Origin: Gemmatimonadaceae bacterium
Lineage (GTDB): Bacteria > Gemmatimonadota > Gemmatimonadetes > Gemmatimonadales > Gemmatimonadaceae
Length of the DNA: 64,000 nt
Reading direction: 5' to 3'
NCBI GenBank assembly: GCA_020851455.1
Contig: JADZCT010000033.1
Span: 142,295-206,294, forward strand
The position numbers and the translations under genes were made by a program. The first letter of the stretch is position 1. Each line of letters opens with the position of its first letter. Shown piece after piece: positions 8,170 to 16,933 of the stretch. The notes beneath the pieces were generated by a model, which searched no databases, had not been told where the DNA came from, and worked only from the letters and a program-made list of their open reading frames with translations.

Positions 8170-8642
8170 GGTACCGCCGCCTCCGCCGGCCCGGTCACGC
8201 TGGCCACGACGATGCGCGCTCCTTCCATGCGAACGCGGATACGCTCGCCCAACGCCCCGCCGGAGAGCGCAGTGCCAGTCCATTTCACGCTGACGCCTTC
8301 GTGTGACGAAAGCACTGTGACCTCCATTCCTGGTGAAACGAGCGCGCGATGGCCGATCGCAGGAGAGCGGAGCGCTTCGCCCATCCGGATTCGGCGGCGA
8401 GCCACCCAGCCAGCCAGGGAGTCCGCGGCCGCCGAGTCCCCAGCAACGTCGGCGCGACCGAGCACCGTGCCGCGCGCGATATCGCGGGCCGCCTGGGGAG
8501 TAGAAGGGCTTGCCGCGGGCATCGCCGCCGCGGGAGGGCCGGCTGCCGGTACGGTCGCTGGCGGTGATTGCGCCAGCAGCGCTGGCGCTCCGCCGAGCAG
8601 CATGCCCGGGAGCAGCAACGCGTGCGTGAAACGCCGTGTCAT
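8166..8642 (-). CDS. flgA: P-ring assembly chaperone FlgA
   Basis: A 158-residue periplasmic protein: signal peptide (MTRRFTHALLLPGMLLGGAP), an Ala/Pro-rich linker, then a SAF-type domain with A-A-R-D-I-A-R-G-T-V-L and V-S-P-G-M-E-V-T-V-L-S. FlgA assists polymerisation of FlgI. It is shorter than enterobacterial FlgA (about 219 residues), because the N-terminal domain is largely replaced by the linker. It overlaps flgG upstream and flgH downstream by four bases each. Confidence 0.85.
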   Translation of the reverse strand: MTRRFTHALLLPGMLLGGAPALLAQSPPATVPAAGPPAAAMPAASPSTPQAARDIARGTVLGRADVAGDSAAADSLAGWVARRRIRMGEALRSPAIGHRALVSPGMEVTVLSSHEGVSVKWTGTALSGGALGERIRVRMEGARIVVASVTGPAEAAVP

Positions 8643-9427
8643 CGGATGAGATTGTTGGCGATCTCTGCCATTGACTCGCTGTTCTTGACGGCCTTCGAGG
8701 TGATCTCGTAGGCGCGCATTGCGCTGATCATGTCCACCATTTCCTGCACGACTTCGACGTTGCTCGATTCCAGGTAGCCCTGCTCTATCTGACCCAGCCC
8801 TTCGTCGAGCGGCAGTCCCGCGGCTGGCTCGCCGGATGCAGGCGTCGCCTGGTAGAGGTTCGAGCCAAGCGCCTGGAGCCCCGCGGGGTTCAGGAAACGC
8901 GCGAGCTCGATCGTACCGAGCTCCACGGGCTGCGTTGACTGGGCCGGGGTGCAGGTGACGATGCCCGCGGGAGAGATCGCGATATTGGCGGCGTCAGGCG
9001 GGATCTGGATGCCCGGGGCGACTGCATAGCCCTCGGACGTCGAGAGCATCCCCTGGTCGGATACATGAAAGGATCCGTCACGCGTGTACGCGACCTGGCC
9101 GCTTGGCAACTGAACCTGGAAATAGCCGTCGCCGTTGATTGCGAGGTCGAGCGTTCGGTTGGTCTGCTCCAGCGCCCCTTGCGTCTCGAGGCGCTGCACA
9201 CCCGCGAGCCGCGTGCCGCGTCCGACCTGGATTGCAGGCACCACTCCCGCGTCGTGCCCTGCGACGACGCTGGGCGCCTGTATCGTCTGGTACAGCAGGT
9301 CAACGAAGTGCGCGCGGCTGCGCTTGAATGCCGTGGTGTTCACGTTGGCCAGGTTGTTCGCGATGACTTCGGTGCGAAGCTGCTGGGCCATCATGCCAGT
9401 GGCGGCGGTGCGGAGTGCTGGATCCAT
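8639..9427 (-). CDS. flgG: Flagellar distal rod protein FlgG
   Basis: A 262-residue rod protein. The N-terminus has L-R-T-A-A-T-G-M-M-A-Q-Q and I-A-N-N-L-A-N-V-N-T-T-A-F-K, which is diagnostic for FlgG. The D1 region includes L-E-Q-T-N-R-T-L-D-L-A-I-N-G-D-G-Y-F-Q-V. The C-terminus is N-V-E-V-V-Q-E-M-V-D-M-I-S-A-M-R-A-Y-E. FlgG polymerises into the distal rod that passes the P and L rings. The length is standard; the ATG lies 35 bases after the flgF stop. Confidence 0.97.
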   Translation of the reverse strand: MDPALRTAATGMMAQQLRTEVIANNLANVNTTAFKRSRAHFVDLLYQTIQAPSVVAGHDAGVVPAIQVGRGTRLAGVQRLETQGALEQTNRTLDLAINGDGYFQVQLPSGQVAYTRDGSFHVSDQGMLSTSEGYAVAPGIQIPPDAANIAISPAGIVTCTPAQSTQPVELGTIELARFLNPAGLQALGSNLYQATPASGEPAAGLPLDEGLGQIEQGYLESSNVEVVQEMVDMISAMRAYEITSKAVKNSESMAEIANNLIR

Positions 9428-9462
9428 TGGAGCGTCCCGGTCGTTGCGAGTGGCTGGAGTGG

Positions 9463-10194
9463 TTAGAGTGGCTTGCCGATTTCGGAGATGGCGATGCCGC
9501 GCGCCGAATCCACGGCGCTGAGAGCCCTCTGCGCCGATGCGTAGAGGCGCTGCACGTTGATCATCTGCACCAGCGTGTCCACGGCCGACACGTTGCTCTC
9601 CTCGATGGCGCCCTGCCGTACCGCGCGCTGCGGGAAGTCAACAGCCACAGACGCCGGCGTCGTGGCAGCGAGCCCACCGGCCTCCTGACGTGTGATCGCG
9701 CCTTCCGGCGCGCGATGTATGGCAAGCTCGCCGACGGCGATGCCATCGGCGTGCACCGAGCCGCTTGCGGTAATGACGATTTCGGCGGTACCCGACGGAA
9801 TCCGGATCGGATGCCGCTCGGATGGCGTGGGGCCGGCGCCAAGGACCGTGAACCCGTTGCGGTCCACCAGTTCGCCGTCTCCGTTCACGCCGAACTGGCC
9901 TGCCCTCGTCAGGCGCTCTCCCTGTGGCGTGCGAACCAGGAAGCTGCCGTCGCCGAGTATCGCCACGTCAAGCGGGTTGCCCGTCGTCGCGAGGGCGCCG
10001 GGCCGGAAGTCAATGGCGGATTCCAGCGCGGGCGTCGCTCCGTCGGCCATCAGGGACGTGAAACTCATTGCCCCCTTGAACCCGACGGTCGAGGTGTTCG
10101 CGAGGTTGTTTGCGATGATGGCCTGCCGGCCTTCGAGCACCGACAGCGCGGCTGCGAGCCGCTCGTTCGTCGCTGGGGGAATGCCGGCTGTCAT
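9463..10194 (-). CDS. flgF: Flagellar proximal rod protein FlgF
   Basis: A 243-residue rod protein sharing with FlgG the I-I-A-N-N-L-A-N-T-S-T-V-G-F-K motif, the central I-L-G-D-G-S-F-L-V-R-T-P-Q-G-E-R-L-T-R segment and the C-terminal V-D-T-L-V-Q-M-I-N-V-Q-R-L-Y-A. The adjacent flgG has the fuller FlgG signature, so this copy is called FlgF. Start ATG 10194 is preferred over the codon at 10227 because a GGAG lies seven bases upstream of it. Confidence 0.9.
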   Translation of the reverse strand: MTAGIPPATNERLAAALSVLEGRQAIIANNLANTSTVGFKGAMSFTSLMADGATPALESAIDFRPGALATTGNPLDVAILGDGSFLVRTPQGERLTRAGQFGVNGDGELVDRNGFTVLGAGPTPSERHPIRIPSGTAEIVITASGSVHADGIAVGELAIHRAPEGAITRQEAGGLAATTPASVAVDFPQRAVRQGAIEESNVSAVDTLVQMINVQRLYASAQRALSAVDSARGIAISEIGKPL

Positions 10195-10246
10195 GTGGCG
10201 GCTCCGGGCGTGCGCCCGCGGCGGCATGCTGCGTGGCTCATCGCGG

Positions 10247-10579
10247 TCATCTCGCAGCCGTCCGGACGACGCGCAGAGCCGCGGGCTTTCGCTGCGCGCG
10301 TGTCGGCAGGAGCTCCGGTTTCACTCGTGCCGGTTCCCCGCGGGCGGGCAGCCGCTGTGCCGGCGCGGGCTGGCCGGGCGCGCGGAGCGCGCTTCGGACT
10401 ACGTCCTGGGGCAGGCCCGTCCTACGGGCGATGTCGCGAAGCGGCACGTTGCGGCGTGCCATGGATCGTATCCTGTGCAGCGGGGACCGGGCGAAGCGGG
10501 CGCCGAGCGTCGCCATCGCGACACCGCCGAGCGCGATGGCTGCGAGCGTGGCGATGGTGAGCGGCGATGCTGATGGCAT
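10247..10579 (-). CDS. Small membrane protein next to fliA (YlxL/SwrB-like, DUF2802-type)
   Basis: A 110-residue protein with one N-terminal transmembrane helix (PLTIATLAAIALGGVAMATL) and a short helix-turn-helix-like stretch (VPLRDIARRTGLPQDVVRSAL), ending in a Pro/Arg-rich tail. Small proteins with this layout, such as SwrB/YlxL of Bacillus, are often encoded directly after the motility sigma factor, as here. In Bacillus SwrB promotes basal-body assembly. The family assignment rests on layout and position rather than strong sequence identity. It follows fliA by 12 bases. Confidence 0.6.
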   Translation of the reverse strand: MPSASPLTIATLAAIALGGVAMATLGARFARSPLHRIRSMARRNVPLRDIARRTGLPQDVVRSALRAPGQPAPAQRLPARGEPARVKPELLPTRAQRKPAALRVVRTAAR

Positions 10580-10591
10580 TGCGTTTCCCTC

Positions 10592-11326
10592 CTACCGGAC
10601 CCTGGCAAGCGTCTTTCGGAGCTTGCCGAGCGCGCGGGTGCGGATCTGCGACACGCGGCTCTCGGTGAGTTCGAGAACCTCCGCGATCTCGCGCAGGCGC
10701 AGGTCTTCGTAGTAGTTCAGGGTGATTACGACGCGTTCGGTCTCGTTCAGCTCCATGATCGCGGACTTCATGATCTCGACCTGGCGTTCGCGGGTCAGCC
10801 GGTCCTCGACACCCTCGGCGTCGTCGGCTCCAATGGTTTCCTGGAGATGGGGCAGCGAGTCGGATTCGTCGTCGAGGTGGTCCAGCGAGACCTGTATCCC
10901 GCCTTCCACTTCGCGTTCCCAATGCCAGAATGTCGCGATGTCCACGTTCATCGCCATCGCCACCTCACGCGACGTAGGCGTGCTGCCCTTCTGCGATGCG
11001 AGCTGGCTGCGGGCAGTGGCGATGGCGCGGGCCTTCTGGCGCGTAGAGCGCGATGAGGGCGCCTGTCGGCGAAGTTCATCGAGCATTGCGCCGCGAATGC
11101 GGGGAACGGCGAATGTGCTGAACGCGAGCCCGCGGGATGCGTCGAACGCGTCCACCGCAGACATCAGCCCCAGCGCCCCAGCGCTGACGAGTTCGTCGGT
11201 ATCAACTTCCGCGGAGAGCGAGCGCGCCACCTGGCGCGCCACATGATGGACCAGCGCGATGTGGTCGTGCATGAGCCGCTGGCGGCTGTCGTCGGCTTGG
11301 CTTGCCGTGCTTGGCTGAGGAGGCAT
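10592..11326 (-). CDS. fliA: Flagellar sigma factor FliA (sigma-28)
   Basis: A 244-residue sigma-70-family protein with regions 2, 3 and 4: A-G-A-L-G-L-M-S-A-V-D-A-F-D in region 2, F-S-T-F-A-V-P-R-I-R-G-A-M-L-D-E-L-R-R (the FliA/WhiG signature), and in region 4 L-N-E-T-E-R-V-V-I-T-L-N-Y-Y followed by L-T-E-S-R-V-S-Q-I-R-T-R-A. FliA directs transcription of late flagellar genes and is held inactive by FlgM, encoded at 45.4 kb. Candidate FliA promoters precede fliC, the EAL/HDOD gene at 39.2 kb and flgM. It sits after flhF-flhG, the order common outside enterics. Confidence 0.96.
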   Translation of the reverse strand: MPPQPSTASQADDSRQRLMHDHIALVHHVARQVARSLSAEVDTDELVSAGALGLMSAVDAFDASRGLAFSTFAVPRIRGAMLDELRRQAPSSRSTRQKARAIATARSQLASQKGSTPTSREVAMAMNVDIATFWHWEREVEGGIQVSLDHLDDESDSLPHLQETIGADDAEGVEDRLTRERQVEIMKSAIMELNETERVVITLNYYEDLRLREIAEVLELTESRVSQIRTRALGKLRKTLARVR

Positions 11327-11339
11327 GGTCGCTGGTGGA

Positions 11340-12173
11340 TCAGGCGTTGGCGGCAGCGGGCATCAGCGCTGCCTCGACTTGAAGTGACATCAGGATCGAG
11401 CGCATCATCGGTTCGACGGCATCCATGGCTGCGCATTGCGCGAACGCGGCAGGCGATTCAGCAGATGTCACCCCGGCGCAGTCCGGTATGCATCCCGCGA
11501 GGCCGATGGGTCGGCTCAGGAACCTCTGGGTTGCGGCCGCGAGGCGCGAGAATGCATGCGCCGCCGGCTGCGGGCCGACGCGGTTGAACACCGCGCGCAG
11601 GGGGATCCCCCGCGACTGTCCGTCAACCACCTTGGCCATGGCAAACGATGCGGCGAGGGCGATGGGGTCATGGCCGGCAACGAGCAGCACCTGCTGCGTC
11701 GGACGCGAAGTTGCGGCCAGGACGCGCGCAATCGTCGCCCCGGCGTCCACGATCACGCAATCGTACTCGGCGTAGAGCGGTTCGCACCGGGCAACGAACG
11801 CGCGATGGTCAACGTGCGGCATTGACCCTGGGTTGTCGCGCACTGCCGAGCCGCCGGAAATGAGCGACAACTGCGGGGCGATGGGCAACACCGCTTCGGC
11901 GAGCGGAACGGCGCCGTTGGCAACGGCGTCAAGGCTGTGGGTTGCTTCCAGCCCCGCCATGCGGTGCAGGCTGCCGCTCAGTTCATCGGTGTCCATGAGC
12001 AACGTGTTGTAGCCCGCGCGCGAAGCCGCGATGCCGAGCAGAAAGGTGACCGTGGATGCGCCCACGCCGCCTTTGCCGCTTGCAACGACGATCCGTCGGC
12101 TGCGCGAGGCGGTCCATGGACGGCCGACGCGCGCGGCAACGAATCGCCGAAGCCCCTTGAGCTGCCCGCTCAC
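11340..12173 (-). CDS. flhG: Flagellar number regulator FlhG (MinD/ParA-type), variant P-loop
   Basis: A 277-residue MinD-like protein. The deviant Walker A region reads S-G-K-G-G-V-G-A-S-T: the signature lysine is kept, but the second (P-loop) lysine usual in G-K-G-G-V-G-K-S/T is Ala. The codon GCA can be read directly. Further motifs are L-L-M-D-T-D-E-L-S-G-S-L-H and D-C-V-I-V-D-A-G-A-T, the latter replacing the usual D-T-G-A-G. FlhG controls flagellar number and stimulates FlhF GTPase. The variant suggests altered ATP hydrolysis. A GTG start overlaps the flhF stop (GTGA), and fliA follows by 13 bases. Confidence 0.9.
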   Translation of the reverse strand: MSGQLKGLRRFVAARVGRPWTASRSRRIVVASGKGGVGASTVTFLLGIAASRAGYNTLLMDTDELSGSLHRMAGLEATHSLDAVANGAVPLAEAVLPIAPQLSLISGGSAVRDNPGSMPHVDHRAFVARCEPLYAEYDCVIVDAGATIARVLAATSRPTQQVLLVAGHDPIALAASFAMAKVVDGQSRGIPLRAVFNRVGPQPAAHAFSRLAAATQRFLSRPIGLAGCIPDCAGVTSAESPAAFAQCAAMDAVEPMMRSILMSLQVEAALMPAAANA

Positions 12174-12988
12174 TTCGCCACCGCCTCTGCCTGGCCCCGG
12201 CCCACGAGGAGCATGTCGGACGCCATGTGAAAGTCCGCCGGCACGCGCTGGCCGTCGGCGACCCAGCGGACGGGCAGGGACAGCGTGCTGGCGGCTTCGA
12301 TGGCGATTGCGGTATCGGCGACTTCATCCAGCTTGGTGAGCAGGACGTGCGTCGGTTTGCACGCATTCTCGGCCTGCAGCGCCGTGGCAAGCACTTCCGT
12401 GCGCGTCGTGCTCGACGCAACGAAGTGCGTCTCGTCGGGCGCTATTGCGCGGAAGATATCGCGCCATGCGTCGTCCATGGCGTCGCGGCGCGGGCTGCGT
12501 CCCGGGGTGTCCACGAGCACGACGTCGCACGATGCGAGCCGCCGCATGGCAGATGGCAGCTCGCGGCGATCATGGACCACCTCGAACGGGACGCCCGCAA
12601 TGTCCGCGTACGCCTGCAGCTGCTCCGTTCCGCCGGCACGGTATGTGTCGAGCGTCATGAACCCGGCGCGCATGCGCCCGAAGGCGGCGTCGCTCACCGC
12701 GAGCTTCGCCGCGGTCGTCGTCTTGCCAGCGCCGGTGGGGCCGACGAGCGCCACGCAGTACGGGCCGCGGCGCGCAGACTTCCTCGGCGCCGGCGGCGGC
12801 GCGCCGGGGCTGATCAGTTCGCGCAGCCGGTCCACGTCTTCCGCCGCGCCCGCGACTACCTCGATCATCGGCACCGACTCGATCGTCGTCGTCCGGGAAT
12901 GAAGGATCATGGCGTCGTCGCCAAACTCGCGCCGCGCTGCCGCGGCGACGGAGCGCATGTCGCGGCCCCGGATCGTCTCAAGCCGCAT
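12170..12988 (-). CDS. flhF: Flagellar placement GTPase FlhF
   Basis: A 272-residue SRP-type GTPase. The N-terminal part is the short FlhF B domain (MRLETIRGRDMRSVAAAARREFG-type). The NG domain has G1 G-P-T-G-A-G-K-T-T-T-A-A-K, T-L-D-T-Y-R-A-G-G-T-E-Q-L, the G3 element V-L-V-D-T-P-G-R-S, and G4 L-T-K-L-D-E. FlhF determines where flagella are built and how many, together with FlhG. It is shorter than typical FlhF (350-450 residues) because the linker between the B and NG domains is reduced. Its start lies within the last 11 bases of flhA. Confidence 0.95.
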   Translation of the reverse strand: MRLETIRGRDMRSVAAAARREFGDDAMILHSRTTTIESVPMIEVVAGAAEDVDRLRELISPGAPPPAPRKSARRGPYCVALVGPTGAGKTTTAAKLAVSDAAFGRMRAGFMTLDTYRAGGTEQLQAYADIAGVPFEVVHDRRELPSAMRRLASCDVVLVDTPGRSPRRDAMDDAWRDIFRAIAPDETHFVASSTTRTEVLATALQAENACKPTHVLLTKLDEVADTAIAIEAASTLSLPVRWVADGQRVPADFHMASDMLLVGRGQAEAVAK

Positions 12989-15065
12989 GGTGAACCTCCC
13001 ATACTCCGGTGCTGCGCAGGTTGGCGCTGACGGGAAGTTCCGCGAGCGACAGGACGGGCAACGCCGGCATGACCGGCTCCACGAGGCGGCGGACTCCGAC
13101 CCTGAGCCCCGGGGGCACGATGAGCGGTACCGGCGCGCCGCTGGGCCCCGACGCGCTCATCGCCTGGAGGTCCCCAAGCAGTGCCGCGAGCGAGTCCGCC
13201 GTGAGCGCGCCAGCGCCAGTCATTCCGTTACGCGGAGAGAAGAGAGCCATCAGGGATGCCTCCAGTCGTGGCCCAAGGGTGATCCCGGAGATCACGTTGT
13301 CCGGCCCTGTCCATTGCCTTGCAATCACCGGGCCAAGCGCCCGCCGCGCGTGCTCGACGAGCTGTTCCGGATCCTTGGTCTGGTCAATCGCATCGCCCAC
13401 GGCCTCCAGGATCGTCACCAGGTCACGAATCGGAACTCGTTCGCGCAAAAGGCGTTGCAGCACCCTGTGGAGCGTACCGATGGCGAGCCGCGTCGGGATC
13501 AATTCATTGACCAGCGCGGGGTGCGTCTTCTTGACGATGTCCACCATGTCCTGCACATCCTGCCGCCCCAGCAACTCGGCAGCATTTTCCCGCAGGGTCT
13601 CCATGAGGTGCGTCGCGATCATGGTGGTCGCATCCACGACGACGTAGCCAAGCGCCTCGGCCTCGTCGCGGAGCCCGGGTGCGATCCATCTGGCCGGCAG
13701 GCCGAAGCTCGGATCCCGCCCCTCCACCCCGTCCACGAACCCGGCCGCACTTCCCGTATCAAGCGCCAGCAGATGGCGTGGCATGACGTCAGCGTGACCC
13801 ACTTCGTGGCCGCGGAGCTTGATCGCGTACTCGGTGGCCGGGAGCCGGATGTCGTCCCGGATCCGCACTGGCGGCACGAGTATGCCCGCGTCCAGCGCGG
13901 CCTGCTTCCGGAGCTGGCTGATCCGGCCGAGCAGATCGCCGCCGAGCGACTCGTCAACGAGCGGAACGAGGGCATAGCCCACTTCGATCTCGATGGGATC
14001 CATCTGCAGCAGTTCCTGCAGCGGAGTGGGTCCCGAGGCAGCTTCCGGCACGCTGCCGGCCTTCGCCACGCCTTCGGCATCAGCGCGTCTGCGCCCGGCG
14101 TCTGCCGCCATGCGCCCGAGAACGCCAAGCACGCCGCCAAGGGCGAGAAACGGAACCGTGGGAAGCCCGGGGATGAGGGCGAGCGTTGCCAGGGCTCCGG
14201 CGGCGATGTACAGCGCGCGTGGCTGTGCTCCAAGTTGGCTCGCCAGGACGCGGCTGATGCGCGCACCGCCCGCGGCATGCGTGACGACGAGGCCGGCGGC
14301 GGTTGAAACGATCAGCGCCGGGATCTGGGCGACGAGCCCCTCGCCGACGGTGAGCACCGTGTACGTTGACGCGGCCTGCGAGAGCGTCATGCCGCGTTGC
14401 GCGACGGCGATCACGATTCCGCCGACGATGTTGATTCCGGTGATCAGCAGGCTGGCTATCGCGTCGCCCTTCACAAACTTGGAAGCGCCGTCCATTGCTC
14501 CGTAGAAGTCCGCCTGCCGCGAGATCACGGCGCGGCGCTCGCGCGCGGTTGCCTCGTCAATGAGCCCTGCCCCGAGGTCGGCATCGATCGCCATCTGGCG
14601 GCCTGGCATGGCGTCGAGCGTGAAGCGCGCGGCAACCTCCGCCACGCGGCCCGCGCCTTTCGTGATGACAATGAAGTTGATGCCCACCAGGATCAGGAAG
14701 AGCACCAGCCCAACGATGTAGTTCCCGCCGATGACGAACTGCCCGAATACCTGGATGACCTCGCCTGCGTGCCCTCGCGAAAGGATGAGGCGGGTGGAAC
14801 TGACGTTCAGCGCCAGCCGGAACAGGGTGAGCAGCAGGAGCAGCGAAGGGAACGAGCTGAACTCGAGCGGATCCGTCGTGTAGAGGGCAACCAGCAGCAC
14901 CACAAGCGAGGCGCCGATTGACAGCGATATGAAGAGGTCGAGCAGCACCGGCGGGAGCGGGAGTATGAGCAGCACGACCACGCTCACGATTACGAGCGTG
15001 ACGCTCAACTCGACCGCCCGGGAGCGGTCGGAACCCGGAGCCATGGGCAGCACGCCGCTGGTCAC
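12978..15065 (-). CDS. flhA: Flagellar export gate protein FlhA
   Basis: About 695 residues, the major component of the type III export gate. The N-terminal half has eight predicted transmembrane helices, with the FHIPEP-type signature region (L-F-R-L-A-L-N-V-S-S-T-R-L-I-L) and F-V-K-G-D-A-I-A-S-L-L-I. The C-terminal half is the cytoplasmic chaperone-docking ring (L-L-Q-M-D-P-I-E-I-E-V-G-Y). The start is GTG 15065, which overlaps the flhB stop (GTGA); ATG 15044 is an alternative seven codons later. The long open frame further upstream lies within flhB and is rejected. Confidence 0.96.
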   Translation of the reverse strand: MTSGVLPMAPGSDRSRAVELSVTLVIVSVVVLLILPLPPVLLDLFISLSIGASLVVLLVALYTTDPLEFSSFPSLLLLLTLFRLALNVSSTRLILSRGHAGEVIQVFGQFVIGGNYIVGLVLFLILVGINFIVITKGAGRVAEVAARFTLDAMPGRQMAIDADLGAGLIDEATARERRAVISRQADFYGAMDGASKFVKGDAIASLLITGINIVGGIVIAVAQRGMTLSQAASTYTVLTVGEGLVAQIPALIVSTAAGLVVTHAAGGARISRVLASQLGAQPRALYIAAGALATLALIPGLPTVPFLALGGVLGVLGRMAADAGRRRADAEGVAKAGSVPEAASGPTPLQELLQMDPIEIEVGYALVPLVDESLGGDLLGRISQLRKQAALDAGILVPPVRIRDDIRLPATEYAIKLRGHEVGHADVMPRHLLALDTGSAAGFVDGVEGRDPSFGLPARWIAPGLRDEAEALGYVVVDATTMIATHLMETLRENAAELLGRQDVQDMVDIVKKTHPALVNELIPTRLAIGTLHRVLQRLLRERVPIRDLVTILEAVGDAIDQTKDPEQLVEHARRALGPVIARQWTGPDNVISGITLGPRLEASLMALFSPRNGMTGAGALTADSLAALLGDLQAMSASGPSGAPVPLIVPPGLRVGVRRLVEPVMPALPVLSLAELPVSANLRSTGVWEVHHAA

Positions 15066-16144
15066 CGGGCGCCCGTGTGCTGCGCGCGCGCTGCACGCGC
15101 GCGGAAGACGAATGCGAGCACCTCGGCCACGGCGGCGTACAGCTCTGCCGGGACTACCGAGCCGACGCGTGTTGACCGCAGCAAGGCGCGTGCAAGCGTA
15201 ACGTTCTGGACGATCGCGATGCCATGGGCCTCGGCGATCTCGCGGATGCGCTGCGCGACCAGGCGCTCGCCCATTGCGAGTACGAGTGGAGCCGGGGCCA
15301 CGGCGGGGTCGTAGCGCAGGGCGATTGCGACGTGCGTCGGATTGACGATCACGACGTCGGCCTTCGGGACATCCTGCATCATCCGGCGCCGCACGCGGCT
15401 TCGCGCAATCGCCCGGATGCGGGCCTTGAGCGTGGGATCGCCTTCCTGGCGGCGGATCTCCTCGCGCACTTCTGCCTTGGTCATGCGCAGCCCCTGGTTG
15501 TGGCGGCGCAACTGCCACGCATAGTCCAGGGCCGCGAGGCCGAGGTATGCGAGGCCGACGTTGCGGAGCAGCGTGACGCCCACAACGTTGACCGTCGAGA
15601 GCAGGGCAACGGGGCCGCGTGCCGCGAGCTGCGACAGCTCGAGCCAGTGCGCGCTGAGCACCTGCCACGCCACGCCGCCTACGATTGCGAGCTTGAACAG
15701 CGACCGGATGAGTTCCACCGGCGCCGACCCGCCAAGCACGCGCCGCACGTTGGCGAGCGAGAATATCCGGCTTGCCTGCGGGGTCAGGGGCGACATGCTT
15801 AGCACCCCTCGCGCCTGCACCGCGCCTATTGCGACAGCGCCGAGCGCGATCGTACCGCAGGCCAGCACTGCCGCGCCGATGGCGGTCCGCGCGCTGGCCT
15901 GGAGCATCGGAACCAGCTGGTTGGCGTCAACTGCGGCGTCGAACGCATGGAGCGACGACCGGAACGACGAGCCAAGGCCGGGGCCGGCAGCGGATCCGAG
16001 CCGCTGCAGCACCGCAGCGCCTCCGAGGAAGAGGATCGCCGTCATCAGTTCCGCGGAACGTGCGACGCGGCCTTCCTTCCGCGCGTCGTCGCGTCGGCGT
16101 TGTGTGGGCTCTTCGGTGCGTTCGAGGTCGGAGTTTTCGCTCAT
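15062..16144 (-). CDS. flhB: Flagellar export switch protein FlhB
   Basis: A 360-residue export apparatus protein. The N-terminus is E-E-P-T-Q-R-R-R-D-D-A-R-K-E-G, followed by four transmembrane helices and a cytoplasmic domain with the autocleavage site N-P-T-H (in V-I-V-N-P-T-H-V-A-I-A-L-R-Y). Cleavage at N-P-T-H switches export from rod/hook to filament substrates, in concert with FliK. All key residues are present and the length is typical. It follows fliR by three bases. Confidence 0.97.
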   Translation of the reverse strand: MSENSDLERTEEPTQRRRDDARKEGRVARSAELMTAILFLGGAAVLQRLGSAAGPGLGSSFRSSLHAFDAAVDANQLVPMLQASARTAIGAAVLACGTIALGAVAIGAVQARGVLSMSPLTPQASRIFSLANVRRVLGGSAPVELIRSLFKLAIVGGVAWQVLSAHWLELSQLAARGPVALLSTVNVVGVTLLRNVGLAYLGLAALDYAWQLRRHNQGLRMTKAEVREEIRRQEGDPTLKARIRAIARSRVRRRMMQDVPKADVVIVNPTHVAIALRYDPAVAPAPLVLAMGERLVAQRIREIAEAHGIAIVQNVTLARALLRSTRVGSVVPAELYAAVAEVLAFVFRARAARAQHTGAR

Positions 16145-16147
16145 GGC

Positions 16148-16933
16148 CTACGGCGCCGTAACCTGGAAGAGGATCCGCCCGACGAGGTCGCGATATGGGC
16201 CCTGCCACTGGCGGAGCATGTAGCTCATTGCCGTCAAGGCTGCGCCGGTGGCGACGAGACCCGCCCCGGTCTGAATGGGAAAGGCGATGGCAAACGCGTT
16301 CAGTTGCGGCGCCGCGCGCGTGAGCAGCGCAAGCGTGAGTGTGGCGAGCAGGGCCGAGGCAATTACCGGGGCCGCGAATTGAATCCCCAGCGCGAACAGG
16401 ACGCTTGCGCTCCGGAGCGCCGCGTCAACGCTCCCAACCAGATGGCCCGGCGTGCCCAGCGGTACGGCTTCGAGCGACTGCCGAAGGGCCGCCAGCATGA
16501 CGGCGTGCAGGTTGAGCGATAGCAGGAGCGTCAGCGCGGCAATCCGAATCAGCGGCGTCAGCACGAGCGTGGACGTGCCCTGCAGCGGGTCGAGCAATGC
16601 AGCTCCGCTGAGGCCTGAGTGGATGCTCATCGCGTCGCCAGCGACTTCCGCGGCAACGATGAGCACGGCCGCTCCGCCGCCGAGCAGCAACCCGACCGCC
16701 GCTTCCGTAGCCATCCCCGGGAGTGTGATTGCAGCACCCTCGGCGCCGGTGGCGAGCGACGGCAGCATGAGGCCCGTGAGCAGAACCGCGAGCGCGATGC
16801 GGACGCGGCGCGGCACGACCCGTACCGATACGGCCGGCGCCACGAGGAGCATGGCGCTGATGCGCGTGCCAAGCAGCACTGCGCACACGGCCGTGCCTTG
16901 AGACAGGAAGTTGGCGGCTGCCGGTGCCGTCAC
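16148..16933 (-). CDS. fliR: Flagellar export protein FliR
   Basis: A 261-residue integral membrane protein with about six hydrophobic helices, including VCAVLLGTRISAMLLVAPAV and V-R-I-A-L-A-V-L-L-T-G-L-M-L-P. FliR-type features are the P-x-x-S-x-x-x-x-P-R-R-V-R-I region near the N-terminus and the N-A-F-A-I-A-F-P-I-Q-T-G-A-G segment. It joins FliP and FliQ in the export gate core. A GTG start overlaps the fliQ stop (GTGA). Confidence 0.94.
   Translation of the reverse strand: MTAPAAANFLSQGTAVCAVLLGTRISAMLLVAPAVSVRVVPRRVRIALAVLLTGLMLPSLATGAEGAAITLPGMATEAAVGLLLGGGAAVLIVAAEVAGDAMSIHSGLSGAALLDPLQGTSTLVLTPLIRIAALTLLLSLNLHAVMLAALRQSLEAVPLGTPGHLVGSVDAALRSASVLFALGIQFAAPVIASALLATLTLALLTRAAPQLNAFAIAFPIQTGAGLVATGAALTAMSYMLRQWQGPYRDLVGRILFQVTAP

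Noticed and set aside
12909..14306. A 465-codon plus-strand open frame opposite flhA
   Set aside because: FlhA is unmistakable on the other strand; the antisense product is low-complexity His/Arg-rich sequence.
15066..15668. An upstream extension of flhA
   Set aside because: It lies inside flhB, is Arg/Pro-rich and lacks FlhA features; the GTGA overlap at 15062-15065 fits the start.
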